The position numbers and the translations under genes are program-made. Positions 42,419-52,965 of a stretch of 64,000 nt of DNA are shown here, one piece after another. The stretch is from the NCBI RefSeq assembly GCF_029867415.1, contig NW_026705399.1:310001-374000 (forward strand). The letters are read 5' to 3'. This stretch comes from Vicia villosa (Eukaryota; Streptophyta; Magnoliopsida; Fabales; Fabaceae). Numbering within the stretch: the stretch's first letter is position 1; each line of letters starts with the position of its first letter. The notes under the pieces are model-generated. The model saw only the letters and a program-made list of their open reading frames with translations. It had not been told where the DNA came from and ran no database searches.

Positions 42419-44477
42419 AGGTGCATACAAGCTCTATTGTCCAGAGACTAACAAAGTTGAAGTCAGCAGAGACGTCATTGTGAAGGAATCAGAAGTTTGG
42501 GATTGGAGAGAGTCTCAACCAACTTCTGATGTAGAGATAACTCTTGAAGAAGAGTTAGAATCAGAAGATGAAGAATCTTCTGAAGATGAGTCAGAAGATG
42601 AAGAATCTTCTGAAGATGAGTCAGAAGATGAAGAATCTTCTGAAGATGAGTCAGATGGTGAATCTGATTCTGATCCAAATTCTGATGATGATCCAGAATC
42701 TGGTGGTAGTCATGATTCTGGAAGGGAAAACTCTGAAGACATAGAGTCTGGAGGACAAGCTTCTGGTGATGATCATGAAGGTGGAAACTCTAGAGGTGGG
42801 GACTCTGGAGTAGTTGAATCTGACGTAGCTCAAAGGCCACAGAGAGTCAGAACTATACCTAGAAGGTTTGCAGATTTTGACATGTTGCAAGACACAGAAG
42901 TTGGCTCAGAAGGAGATGTCATTCAGTGTGCCATGTTAGTAGATTCTGAACCAGTGGGTATTGAAGAAGCGCTCAAGAAGAAGGTTTGGCTGAATGCCAT
43001 GAAAGAAGAACTTAAGGCTATAGAAAGAAACAAAACTTGGAAGCTGGCAGAACTTCCAAAGAAGAAGAAAGCCATCAGCGTCAAATGGGTTTTCAAAGTA
43101 AAGCTGAAGCCAGATGGATCAGTTGGCAAGCACAAAGCAAGGCTAGTGGCTAGAGGTTTTCTTCAGAAACCTGGATTAGATTACTTTGAGGTGTTTGCTC
43201 CTGTAGCTAGACATGAAACAATCAGACTGGTGATTGCGTTATCTGCGAACAGAAGATGGTCCTTGATGCATCTGGATGTAAAGTCTGCATTTCTGAAGGG
43301 TCCATTACAAGAGGAGGTATATGTGTCACAACCCCCTGGCTTTGTGAAAAAGAATAAGGAAGGGATGGTGTACAAATTACACAAAGCTCTGTATGGATTG
43401 AAGCAAGCACCCAGAGCTTGGAATTTGAAGATTGATTCATTTTTCAAGAAGCAAGGGTTTCAGAAGTGTGAGATGGAATATGGAGTTTATGTGCAACATT
43501 CTGGAAGCAATATGATTCTGTTGTGTCTGTATGTTGATGACATATTGCTTACAGGGAGTTGTCCAGAAGATCTGATGAAGTTCAAGAAGGTGCTGATGAA
43601 TGAGTTTGAGATTACAGACCTTGGGAAAATGTCATATTTTCTAGGGATGGAGATTCTGTTCTCAGAAGATGGTATCATTCTGCATCAGCTGAAGTATGAG
43701 TTAGAACTTCTGAAGAAATTCAAGCTGGAGAATTGCAAAGCTGCTGTTACACCGTCAGAAACGAATCAGAAGTTGGACTCTGATTCTGAAGGTGAAGATG
43801 TTGATGCTACGATCTTCAAACAGCTGGTTGGTTCTCTAAGGTATTTGTGTAATATCAGGCCTTATATATGCTATGCAATTGGATTGGTTAGTAGGTTCAT
43901 GAGTAAACCTAAGTGGTCCCATTACCAAGCTGCTGTCAGAATCTTGAGGTATGTCAAGGGAACTCTGGAGTATGGCATATTGTTTCCTTCTGGGAGAAAG
44001 GAAGAATCAGAATTATTGAGTTATTCTGATTGGCGTGGAGACAGAGTTGATAGAAGGTGTACTTCTGGATATTTGTTCATGTTTCTGGGAGGTCCTATTG
44101 CTTGGAGTTCCAAGAAGCAACCCGTTGTTGCTCTATCAACTTGTGAAGCTGAGTACATCGCAGGCGCTGTAGCTGCATGTCAAGCTGTGTGGCTTCTGAA
44201 TCTATTAGAAGATCTGAAGATTAGAGTGAAGAAGCCTCTGAAGCTAATGATTGATAATAAGTCTGCAATCAATCTTGCCAAGAATCCGGTGTTACACGGA
44301 AGAAGCAAGCATATTGAGACTAAGTATCATTTCTTGAGAAGCCAAGTCCAGAATGGAACATTAGAAGTTGTGCACTGCAGCACCCAGAAGCAGATGGCAG
44401 ATGTTCTGACGAAGGCGATCAAGACGGATCAATTTCTGCTCTCAAGGGATGGAATTGGCGTTGTCAGCTTTGAGTGA
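42419..44477 (+). CDS. pol: 3' half of a Tork-like Ty1/copia pol: linker, reverse transcriptase, RNase H
   Basis: About 685 residues are open. They begin at the end of the integrase linker (KLYCPETNKVEVSRDVIV). An acidic S/E/D repeat region (residues about 50-125) follows, then reverse transcriptase (WVFKVKLKPDGSVGKHKARL, LDVKSAFLKG, and catalytic YVDD at about 374-377). RNase H follows, with SKKQPVVALSTCEAEYIA and DNKSAINLAKNPVLHGRSK. The frame ends 22 bases before the polypurine-like tract AATTAAGGGATGG. Gag, protease and integrase are missing because the minus-strand Ogre-like element inserted here; they should lie left of the window. The frame shows no stops, so the break is insertional and not decay. 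The motifs are those of TNT1/Tork-type elements. Confidence 0.85.
42561..42650 (+). repeat. 30-bp in-frame minisatellite coding an acidic repeat
   Basis: Three identical units start at 42561, 42591 and 42621, each TCAGAAGATGAAGAATCTTC plus TGAAGATGAG. They encode SEDEESSEDE three times without breaking frame. Confidence 0.95.
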
Positions 44478-44498
44478 AGAATATGAATTAAGGGATGG

Positions 44499-44874
44499 TA
44501 TTGAAGAGTAATTCAATATTCAGAAGATGAGCATCAGAAGTTCTGATCAGAAGATGAGCATCAGAATTTCTGATGTGGGCTGATCTTCTGATGGTTACTC
44601 AGAAGATGTTGTTGACCAGAAGACGTTATCTTCTGGGTCCCATTAGCTTAGCTGTTTATTAGTAAGGGTACTTTAGTATTTGTTAGTTTTGTACTATGTG
44701 TACCTTTAGACTTGTTCACTAAGTTTACGTTATTAGGGCTGATGTGGCAAGAATTTTCTTTTGTATAAATAGCCTTGTAGTATGTATCATTTATTAACAA
44801 CAATTTTATTTTCTCTCATTAATCTTTGCGCCGTTATTCTCTTTGTCACCATCTTTATTCTTTGTGCACCAACA
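44499..44874 (+). mobile_element. 3' LTR of the Tork-like element
   Basis: It begins just after the purine tract AATTAAGGGATGG with TATTGAAGAGT (the usual TG start appears mutated) and ends near GTGCACCAACA. It is about 376 bp. A TATA box (TATAAATA at 44764) is followed by a CTTGTAG/ATTTTCTCTC region. Direct AGAAGATGAGCATCAGAA units occur near its start (44524, 44551). Confidence 0.7.
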
Positions 44875-44936
44875 CATTGCTTTAGAGTTAAACATCAATG
44901 CTAGTAGCAACTAGGCAAGTTTCTGCAGTAAATAGA

Positions 44937-44979
44937 GTCCCACATCGACTGATAATAAACCACCATTAGTGTGTATAAA
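44937..44979 (+). promoter_or_regulatory. snRNA-type upstream element (GTCCCACATCG) with TATA box
   Basis: GTCCCACATCG at 44937-44947 is an exact match to the plant snRNA upstream sequence element RTCCCACATCG. TATAAA follows at 44974, with 26 bases between, the short spacing typical of Pol III U6-type promoters. A T5 run at 45051-45055 could act as a Pol III terminator, giving a transcript of about 50 nt. The transcribed part does not resemble U6. The motif also occurs by descent in repeats, so activity is uncertain. Confidence 0.4.
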
Positions 44980-45736
44980 GCAAAACTCATTTAGAATAAA
45001 GAATGAAAAATGGGCTTAGTCTAAATGTGCTAATAGGTTTAATGTTAACTTTTTCTTAATTTAAAGAGAGTTAATCTAGCTAAATGAATAAATGAAAGAA
45101 AAATAAATTTTAAAAATATATGAATAAATGTAAAATAATAAATAAAAAAAATTCAACGTGGAATCTGGCAATAAGGGTTGTATTTCACATGATTTTGTAT
45201 ATTTAACTCTTTTTTATTTTATTTCAAAATATTTGTGATTATTTTATCTTATTATTATAGTCGTCAACCAAATATTTTTTCTTAGCTTTCAATCAATACA
45301 CCAATATTAAAGAGGGTATATCGGCCAACTTCCGTTTTTTTTAATAGGTTAGATTTTTGTCCTCATTCTTTTTTTAGATTTTTATCCTCATTCTTTTTTA
45401 TTTTTTTTTATTAATGAATGGTTTCTATTAAAAAATATTTAAATTTAAAGGATAATTAAATATTACCAACAACTCTAATAAAATTTGATAAGGATTGTTC
45501 ATCATCATCATTTCCCTTACCATTTGGCCTATGGATGAGGACAGTTCCAAGTTTTCACTTTTTGAATTTGAGAAGTGGAGGGACCATATTAACTGATAAA
45601 ATTTTAATCAATTTTTTATTTACACAGTCAGCAAAATTTTAGAAATGCTAATATTAGTTTTTGCACATATTTATCTGATAAATGATTTGTTTGGTAAATG
45701 ATTTATTTTAATTTAGGTGAATTTTTATATACCCAA

Positions 45737-45871
45737 CTCAAAAAGTTGAGTAAAGTTATGTAAAATGTCTTGGAAACAATCAAAAAATATACTATTTAAT
45801 AATTAATTAAATAAGATAAAACTAAATGATGCAATGTGATTGGTGGAATGTACACTACCCAACTTTTTGAG
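45737..45871. mobile_element. Short MITE-like inverted-repeat element (about 135 bp)
   Basis: CTCAAAAAGTTGAGTA at 45737-45752 and TACCCAACTTTTTGAG at 45856-45871 are inverted repeats matching at 15 of 16 bases. The interior is AT-rich. Target duplications are not clear. Confidence 0.45.
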
Positions 45872-46372
45872 GCGGATAGATTGAATTTGAACTCAATCTG
45901 GTATATGCAACCGCACTTTGGATTATCCTCTTTATTCTTTTTCCTTTTGTCTTTATTCTCTCTATCTCTCTCTTAATTTCATTCTCTCTCGATTATATTT
46001 TGCTTTTTAATAATGAGTAAGAGTGAAATTAAATGAGAGATAGAGAAGATGGAGAGGAAAAGAGAAAAAAAAATGAAGGAGAAGATCTAAATCTATACTA
46101 CTGTGTTAAATTTTTTTGAAATATTTTATTATTTATTATGATCCTTCTTTATTCAAAATATTGTACAAGACTATATAATTTATATAAAAAAAAAGTTACT
46201 TTCTTACTTTCTTATTAAACCTAGAAAAATTTATGAGATAAATAAAACGTAAATTCATAAATAGGATTTTTTTTTAAGTAATTAACTTTTATGTTAAATG
46301 AAATAAAACAATAACATTAAAGTGTTTTCCTTTTACACTATTAAAAAAAAAATTTATCTCAATTGAATAAAT

Positions 46373-46657
46373 GAGAGTTGTTAAATAGGTTGGCCTGATC
46401 CAGCCCGCTTCAGTTCAGTGGGTCAAAATATTTAAATGGGTTGGCTCAGTCTGATCTGATTGTTTAATGGACTACATAAAATGAGTTTGCCCCTTTTTTC
46501 AGAGACTCGTGCAGTCAGATGTATCAGTCCGGCCCGTATTTTAATATCATAGTTTTAGTTTTATAAAAAAGAATGTAATAGATAAAAGCTACATATCATA
46601 ATGTTATAGAGAGTCATCATAAACTTATTTAAATGATGTTTAAAATATTCATCAAAT

Positions 46658-46723
<66 letters not shown>

Positions 46724-47060
46724 CAAATTTTCTCTTCATCTCACAACTATTTCCTTGATCACATCATCTTGAAAATATATCTTCATTCTTTTTAACTTTT
46801 CTTTATCACTTGAAAACACATTTATGCAATTATATCTTATCTCAATCTTTTTTTCCCCAAAATTTACCAAAACATTTTTTAATGGGCCAACCCGAAGCCC
46901 GAATTGGCCGGCCTGGCCCAACCCATGAAAAACAAATGCCTGATAGGTTGGGCCAAAAAGATAGGGTCGTGTTTTTTTAAGTTCTTTTGTGGTCCGGCCC
47001 GTGCTAAATTATTGACGTTATGGGCTGGCCCGATGGACCGGTTCCATTTTAGCAGCTCTA
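46373..47060. mobile_element. hAT-like non-autonomous element with GGCCCGGCC-rich ends
   Basis: The left end GAGAGTTGTTAAA and the right end TTTAGCAGCTCTA are imperfect inverted repeats (10 of 13). Subterminal parts on both sides are rich in GGGTTGG, CCGGCCCG and GGCCCAACCC motifs in opposite orientations, typical of plant hAT MITEs. The centre holds an (AT)n tract. The flanking 8 bases are only partly alike, so the target duplication has decayed or the borders are a few bases off. No transposase is present. Confidence 0.55.
46662..46719. repeat. (AT)n microsatellite
   Basis: A continuous run of about 29 AT dinucleotides lies inside the hAT-like element. Confidence 0.97.
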
Positions 47061-47489
47061 AGATAAGGAAGAATGTTATGGAAATTGCATCACTTTTATT
47101 TCAGGTCACTGGCCGAAGAAAAAAACTAGAAAGTGTGTCACTTTTGCCCTCAGTTTGACATAGCAAGCAAAGAGAAAATTGACAGCGGTCGTGAGTTCAA
47201 TTCTCAACAACAACATTTTTGAACAAATGTTTTTACTTCGGTGGAGAAAATCCCTTGTTTTAAAATAAAAATAAATTTTACAAAAATTTTGTTTTAACCT
47301 ATATTTTGTTTAAACAAAATTTGAATTGCACATTTTTGAAACAAAACTTGAATTTCACATTTTTGAAACAAAACCAAATGACCTATTTGGGAAACAAAAT
47401 TATATATAACAAAATGACACACATTTTGTACAAAAACTATACATTATTTACACCAAAATCAAAATGGCACACATATTCTTATATGACAA

Positions 47490-47940
47490 CAAAACTAAAA
47501 TATATATACAAATGATTAACAACAAGGCCACAACCAACAAGTGTGCTTGTGATTCAACAAATTAAAGGAAGCAAATTGTCCAACGTGAAAGAATGTTCTT
47601 TAAGTCTTTTTTTTAATGGTTTCCGGTCATTAAACATCTATAATTTAAATGAAATGTAAAAACAATTAGGATAACACAACACCAGTAAACCTTCAATAGC
47701 AACAAAAATATTAAACTAAAACATATACAAATTGTTAACAACAAGGCCACAACCAACATGAATCAACATGCTTGTGAATCAATAAATTAAAGGAAGCAAA
47801 TTATCCAGTGTAAAAGGATGTCCTTTAAGTCTTTTTGTATGAATGGTTTTCATTCATTAAACACATATAATTTAAACGAAATGTAAAAACAATTAGGATA
47901 ACACAACAACACCATTAAACTTTCAATAGCAACAACAACA
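47490..47940. repeat. Tandem duplication, two units of about 220 bp
   Basis: Both units contain AACAAGGCCACAACCAACA, ATTAAAGGAAGCAAATT, CTTTAAGTCTTTTT and GTAAAAACAATTAGGATAAC in the same order, starting near 47491 and 47713. They differ by many substitutions and short indels. No coding frame is conserved. Confidence 0.8.
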
Positions 47941-48160
47941 TTAAACCTTCAAACCTTCAATCTCAACATCAACTACTACTACAACAATAATATTAAACTC
48001 TCAATTTTAATAACAACAACATTAAACTTTTTACTAATAACAACAACACTAACTTTGCTTATGAAATATTTTACTACTACAACAACAATGACAACAAATC
48101 ACTAAAATAGTTAATCATTCAATCTCAACAACAACAACAACAACAACAACATTAAACCTT
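47930..48160. repeat. AAC/ACT trinucleotide-rich tract
   Basis: Runs such as CAACAACAACAACAACAACA (48128-48150) and CTACTACTACAACAATAAT repeat in a loose array directly after the 220-bp duplication. From 48161 to 49269 I see only AT-rich DNA without genes. Confidence 0.8.
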
Positions 48161-49269
48161 TTACTTGACACTAAATTAACAACAAACACAACTTATATAA
48201 ATAAGTTACATGCATGGATAAAGTGATTACCTACTTCCATGAATCAACAATAACGACAGAGACACTATTCAACAAGTGTTTCATCATACAATATCCACAC
48301 TCGTATTCTCTTAGTTGTAGTCTCATTTACAAATAAATTTTATATAGTGATTAATATACATAAAAAGTATAAGTTATTATAGATAAATGTATATCACAAA
48401 TAATACCACTTACTTTAAGGATAATAATTCCGGCTTTTTACATCTAAAATCATGCAATATATGGTATCTTTCCACAACTCTACATGATGAAAAAATATGA
48501 AATATTAATACAAGAATATTCAAAAGTAAAGTGAACATTTTAGTATTGTAAATATTTATTACTAAGTCACATAAAATATTTATTTGTTAGTTAAGTATTC
48601 CTTCTTGATGATCATAATGAATAACATGCACATCATCTGAATTATTTTCTTTGCATAACCTATATATGCTTGTTACGAAGGGAGAGGTCTTAGAAATATC
48701 ATGAGTTAAATCTTAATTTTTATCACTAACATAAATGTGTTTTTTATAGAACAATTGATCATCTATTGTTAGAAGGATCAGTGACATAAAACACTTGTTT
48801 TTTCTTGTGATGCCATGATGAAAGGTCCGCTCATATAAGTTATCTTGCAATGGTCAACCCATGTGAATCTTAATTCATCAGTTTGTAAATCAATGTTAAT
48901 GTCAATCTACTTGAATTTAAATAAAGACACTTTAAATATAAAATAATAAATCTCCAAAATCTCTTTAATGACCCCATAGCACGATCTAGATTCCACTACA
49001 TGATTCTTATCTTAAGAACTAGAGAAGTACATGAATTCAGTCTCAATCATAACCTTACTATTTTGTACGGTACTACGATCATCCTTTGATTTTGTATAGA
49101 AGAAAAATATACAAATATTATATGTAATCTGAGTTATTACATTAAATTTAGACATATGACATCCATTTAATTGTCTCGGATGCACTCCTATCTTTAGAAA
49201 CTCTTTCATTAAACCAATTTATAAAACTCTTGTTATGCTCTATCAACAACCATTTTTTACTTATCCCGT

Positions 49270-49700
49270 TGAGTTGTACACAGTATATGACACTAAATCA
49301 TTGCAAAATCTTCACTCGAAACTGATTTAAATCTTCTAGCTCCAATAATGCTGCTCCAAAGTCTCTCTTCTACAACAATTTTTACTCGACCCTACTAGTA
49401 TCTTAATCCTTCACCTATTTGAAGAATAAGAAGGAATCCCACTTTTTCTATAAGCTTCCACACAACACTACCAAAGTAATTATGGAGACTAGATTCTCCT
49501 TCTTTTTCGCTATACTTGTCAAAGCTAGCCACAACCACACACACAATTAATAAACCTCTTAAATATCAAAAAATATTCCAAGAAATATTAATCACAATAA
49601 CAACCCATTTCACAAATCTTTCACCCTAAGATGAGAGTTAGATCCAAACAAAAAATGGATGAAGAATCAGGTTAAAGATGAAAGATTTTATTTGCAAAAC
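49270..49700. repeat. Left copy of a diverged 430-bp direct duplication
   Basis: It matches 51184-51620 over blocks such as CACTCGAAAC, GCTGCTCCAAAGTCTCT, CCCACTTT, GGCTTCCACA/AGCTTCCACA, ACTACCAAAGTAATT and ATGAAAGATTT, in the same order. The roughly three-quarters similarity suggests an old duplication. The copies bracket the palindromic tandem repeats. Confidence 0.7.
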
Positions 49701-49777
49701 TCAAAAAAAGATGTTGATTCTAACTCTTTCTCTTCCCTTGATCTTGAGCTAGATCAAGTAACCCGATAATACCAATT

Positions 49778-49975
49778 GATCCTCCGCTTACTGCTACTCC
49801 TTCAATAGAACCACCTTCTTCAAAGTTTTCACTCGGCTGAATCCAATTGTGAATTATCATGACCCAAGATTTCTAAATGATCCTCCAGTTACCGTTACTC
49901 CTTCGACAGAACCACCTTCTTTGAAGCTTTCACTCGATTGAATTTGAATTACGAAATCTTGTGCGAAACCCCCAA
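49778..49975. repeat. 101-bp tandem duplication
   Basis: GATCCTCCGCTTACTGCTAC at 49778 and GATCCTCCAGTTACCGTTAC at 49879 start two similar units, both with ACTCCTTC, AACCACCTTCTT and TTTCACTCG in the same order. No gene is apparent to 50364; TATTTATAAGTGTGC near 50220 is a possible TATA context. Confidence 0.75.
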
Positions 49976-50364
49976 GTTAACACCTTGATCTTTGAGAAAA
50001 AAACCCTACCTGGTTTTTCCCAATGAAACCCCCAAAGAGTCTCTACCTAATTTACAATTCCACAAACTAAATTGGACGTTATCAATTTGGATCTAGATGG
50101 CACCCAACAAGAATGATTATGTGTAATTGTTGTGTGTATGCATAGATGAGAGACTGAAGATGAAGATAACTCTTTGCATGTTTATGGTTTCATCAAGTTT
50201 GAAATGATGCATGCAAGAGGTATTTATAAGTGTGCAAGTTGTAAGCAAAAGGAAAACTAGAGGTTTAGAAGAGAATGCAAAATTTCAAAAAAATTTACAC
50301 ATATGTCAACACGTGTAAGTCATGCGTTGACTCATTTTGACACATGTGGCGACCTATATAGGTC

Positions 50365-50790
50365 ATGTGTCGACTCATAAAAGAATAATTTCTTCTATGT
50401 ATCAACCAAAAAGATATCATGTGTCGACACATGCATTACAGGGCCTACAGACTTTAAAAATCATATGCATGTGTCAACTTGTAAGTCGTATGTGTCGAAT
50501 CATATAAGAAATTTTTCTTTTATGTGTCGACTCATAAAAGAATATTTTCTTCTATGTGTCAACCAGAAAGCTATCATGTGTCGACACATGCATTACAGGG
50601 CCTACAAGCTTTAAAAATCATATGCATGTGTCAACTCGTAAGTCGTATGTGTCGAATCATATAAGAAATTTTTCTTCTATGTGTCGACCTAAAAGCCATC
50701 ATGTGTCGACACATGCAAATAGAAGCTACAGGCTTTAAAAAGCATCCACATGTGTCGACTCAAAGCACGTATGTGTCGACACATAGATAT
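50365..50790. repeat. 157-bp tandem repeat carrying a perfect 16-bp palindrome
   Basis: Two full units begin at 50365 and 50522 and a shorter third at about 50679. Each contains CATGTGTCGACACATG (50418-50433, 50575-50590, 50700-50715), with a 14-base version at 50771-50784. Half-site variants such as ATGTGTCGACTCAT and ATGTGTCGAATCAT fill the rest, so a TGTCGA-type site occurs about every 30-40 bases. Confidence 0.85.
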
Positions 50791-50963
50791 GTTTTTCAGA
50801 TAAAATCTTGTTTTTAATGCATAAAACCTTTTCTAAACACATTCTAAGCTTCCTATACTAAGATGCACATTAAGACTCGGAGTATACCGTCCAATATACA
50901 GAAATGCTAAAGTTTTCTTAGTTTTAACATCGCGCAAAACATCTCTAATGGAAAAGTGCACTA

Positions 50964-51002
50964 AAGAGAGAGGGAGCGAGAGAGAGAGAGAGAGAGAGAG
51001 AG
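50964..51002. repeat. (GA)n microsatellite
   Basis: AGAGAGAGGGAGCGAG is followed by an uninterrupted GA run of about 12 units. Confidence 0.95.
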
Positions 51003-51183
51003 TACGCCAAATGTATAGTGGTTTGGAAATCATCCTCGATATTCCTACTCCAGTATCCAATGTTTTCCCATTGAAACTTTGATGTTCTTCCACTATGATT
51101 TTTGAAAAATATTACAGAGATGTTCAATACAATCACAATCCGATTAATGCTGAAAATATAAAATGTTTTATTCGAATCCTCAT

Positions 51184-51620
51184 TAAATTGAACACATTAT
51201 ATAACACTGAATCCTTGTGAAATCTTTACTCGAAATAAACTTAAATATTTTAGCCCCTAGAATGTTGCTCTAAAATCTCTATTCTGCAGTGATCTTTACT
51301 CGATCCTACCGGTATCTTGAGCCTTACCCTGTCTAAAGATTGAGAAGAACTCCCACTTTGTTTGTAGGCTTCCACATAGTACTACCAAAGTAATTTTGGA
51401 GAGAAGAACCTTCTTTTTTTGTTGGACTTATCAAAACTAGCCACAACCGCACACATAATTTGCAAACCCCTAAAACCTTCAAGAAATATTCAAATAAATA
51501 TTAATCACAATGAAAATCCTCCTTACAAATCTCGCACCCTAATATGCGACTTAGATCCAAATGAAAATGGAATAAGAAAGATGTTAAAGATGAAAGATTT
51601 CGTTTGTAAAACTCAAAACA
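51184..51620. repeat. Right copy of the diverged 430-bp direct duplication
   Basis: Partner of 49270-49700. The 75-codon open frame at 51419-51646 lies across it, has no recognisable homology and is not conserved in the left copy, so it is not called a gene. Confidence 0.7.
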
Positions 51621-51789
51621 AGATTCAAAACTCTTTTGAAAGTTGAGAGAACAAGTGTGTTGTAAATTTTAAATCAATTGTGGATGTGTATGTTTTCCAA
51701 CATTGTGAATGAGTTTTGATATAATTAGTTTTTATGAGTCTGAGATCTAGCACAAAAATGAGAAGAAAATGCTATTTAATTTGAGTCTT

Positions 51790-52190
51790 AAGCAAAGAGT
51801 ATGAGTCGAGTCAAGAGATCAAGTGATTTGAATCAACATCCAAGAAATAAGAAAAACGAACTATGTGATTCAAGTCATGCTTTATGTGATTCCAGTCATA
51901 AAAATGTGTGATTCAAATCAAACTTATAGAACCAAATCCTTAAAGGTCCAAGTTTGTCTGATTCGAGTAAAAAATATGTGATTCAAACAAACCTTTATGA
52001 TTCGAGCCATGGATGATATGATTTGAATCATGACAATAAGTGAAAAATTCTTGGACATTCTATAATACTGTTTCGAGTCATGGAAGTGTGTGATTCGATT
52101 CATACTTCCAGAATCTCATATTTTTTTCAAAATGTGAATCATTTTTTAGATTCCAACCTTGTCATGATTTGAATAATTTTTAACTGTGAT
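51790..52190. repeat. Degenerate TGTGATTCGAGTCAT repeat field
   Basis: Variants of TGTGATTCRAGTCAT occur about a dozen times (for example near 51861, 51880, 51906, 51970, 51990, 52070 and 52091) at 20-40 base spacing. The core GATTCNAGTCAT is partly palindromic. No coding frame is sustained. The following 52191-52965 is AT-rich with no feature that I can support. Confidence 0.6.
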
Positions 52191-52965
52191 TCTTGATTCA
52201 AAAACTCAATAAATTAACTAGAGAAGAAACAATGAAAATAAAGGAGGGAAATTGAAATATTACTTGTAGTGAATAAAAACTATGCCACGTGTCATTCAAG
52301 GAAAGTGTAAGAGAGTGGTTTAATTGGTGCATTTCTTAGATACTGATTTGTCTAATTGTAAGTGTTATTGGCCTGAACAACTAAGGGTACATTTAGAATA
52401 GTGAACAATTATTATTATTTTAGTTAGATAATAAGTGAAATAGTAGTTGAACAGTTCACCATTCCAAATATATACTTACCTGTTTCACTTATTTGTTGTG
52501 AAATAGTAGTTGAACCATGTATAAAAGCAACATATTGAGGTGAAAACATTAAGCATCAAAGACAAGTTAAGTAACAAACAAAATAGTTTTACATAAAAAC
52601 ATAACAGTGAGGCATAAAACGAATTAGTTTTTAGAAAACACCGTGTTCAAATAGCATATTTGAGGGAAAAGATTTGAAGAAAAAATAACGAAATAAATTG
52701 AAGGAAAAAACTCAAATTGTTGGAATGCATTATAAGATGAGGAAAGACAAAATACAAACTAAAGGAAATAGAGTTTGGAAAAATGAAACCGGAAAAAATC
52801 CAATATAAAGTAGAAGAGCGGGAGACTCATTTTTAAAAGGAAAAATGGTAACTGTAAGTTCTTTGTATTTAGGATTGGCTTAATTTTTGTAAAACAAATA
52901 ATGACAGCAATAATATAATGTAGAATAGGATGTAAAGCTTGCTAATAGAACATAGGTACAAAACA

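Larger units (their letters stand above)
44875..46372. other. AT-rich non-coding DNA right of the Tork-like LTR
   Basis: No gene is visible. It holds a USE-like/TATA motif pair at 44937-44979, a duplicated TTTTTGTCCTCATTC / TTTTTATCCTCATTC at about 45353-45396 and a MITE-like inverted repeat at 45737-45871. It is a likely remnant of intergenic DNA outside the nested stack. Confidence 0.5.

Noticed and set aside
44937..45056. Calling a U6 snRNA gene
   Set aside because: The promoter-like motifs fit, but the sequence after the expected start lacks the U6 5' end and core, so only the motif pair is reported.
46904..47158. 84-codon frame at the right end of the hAT-like element
   Set aside because: It is built from the GGCCCAACCC subterminal repeats and spans the element end; no homology.
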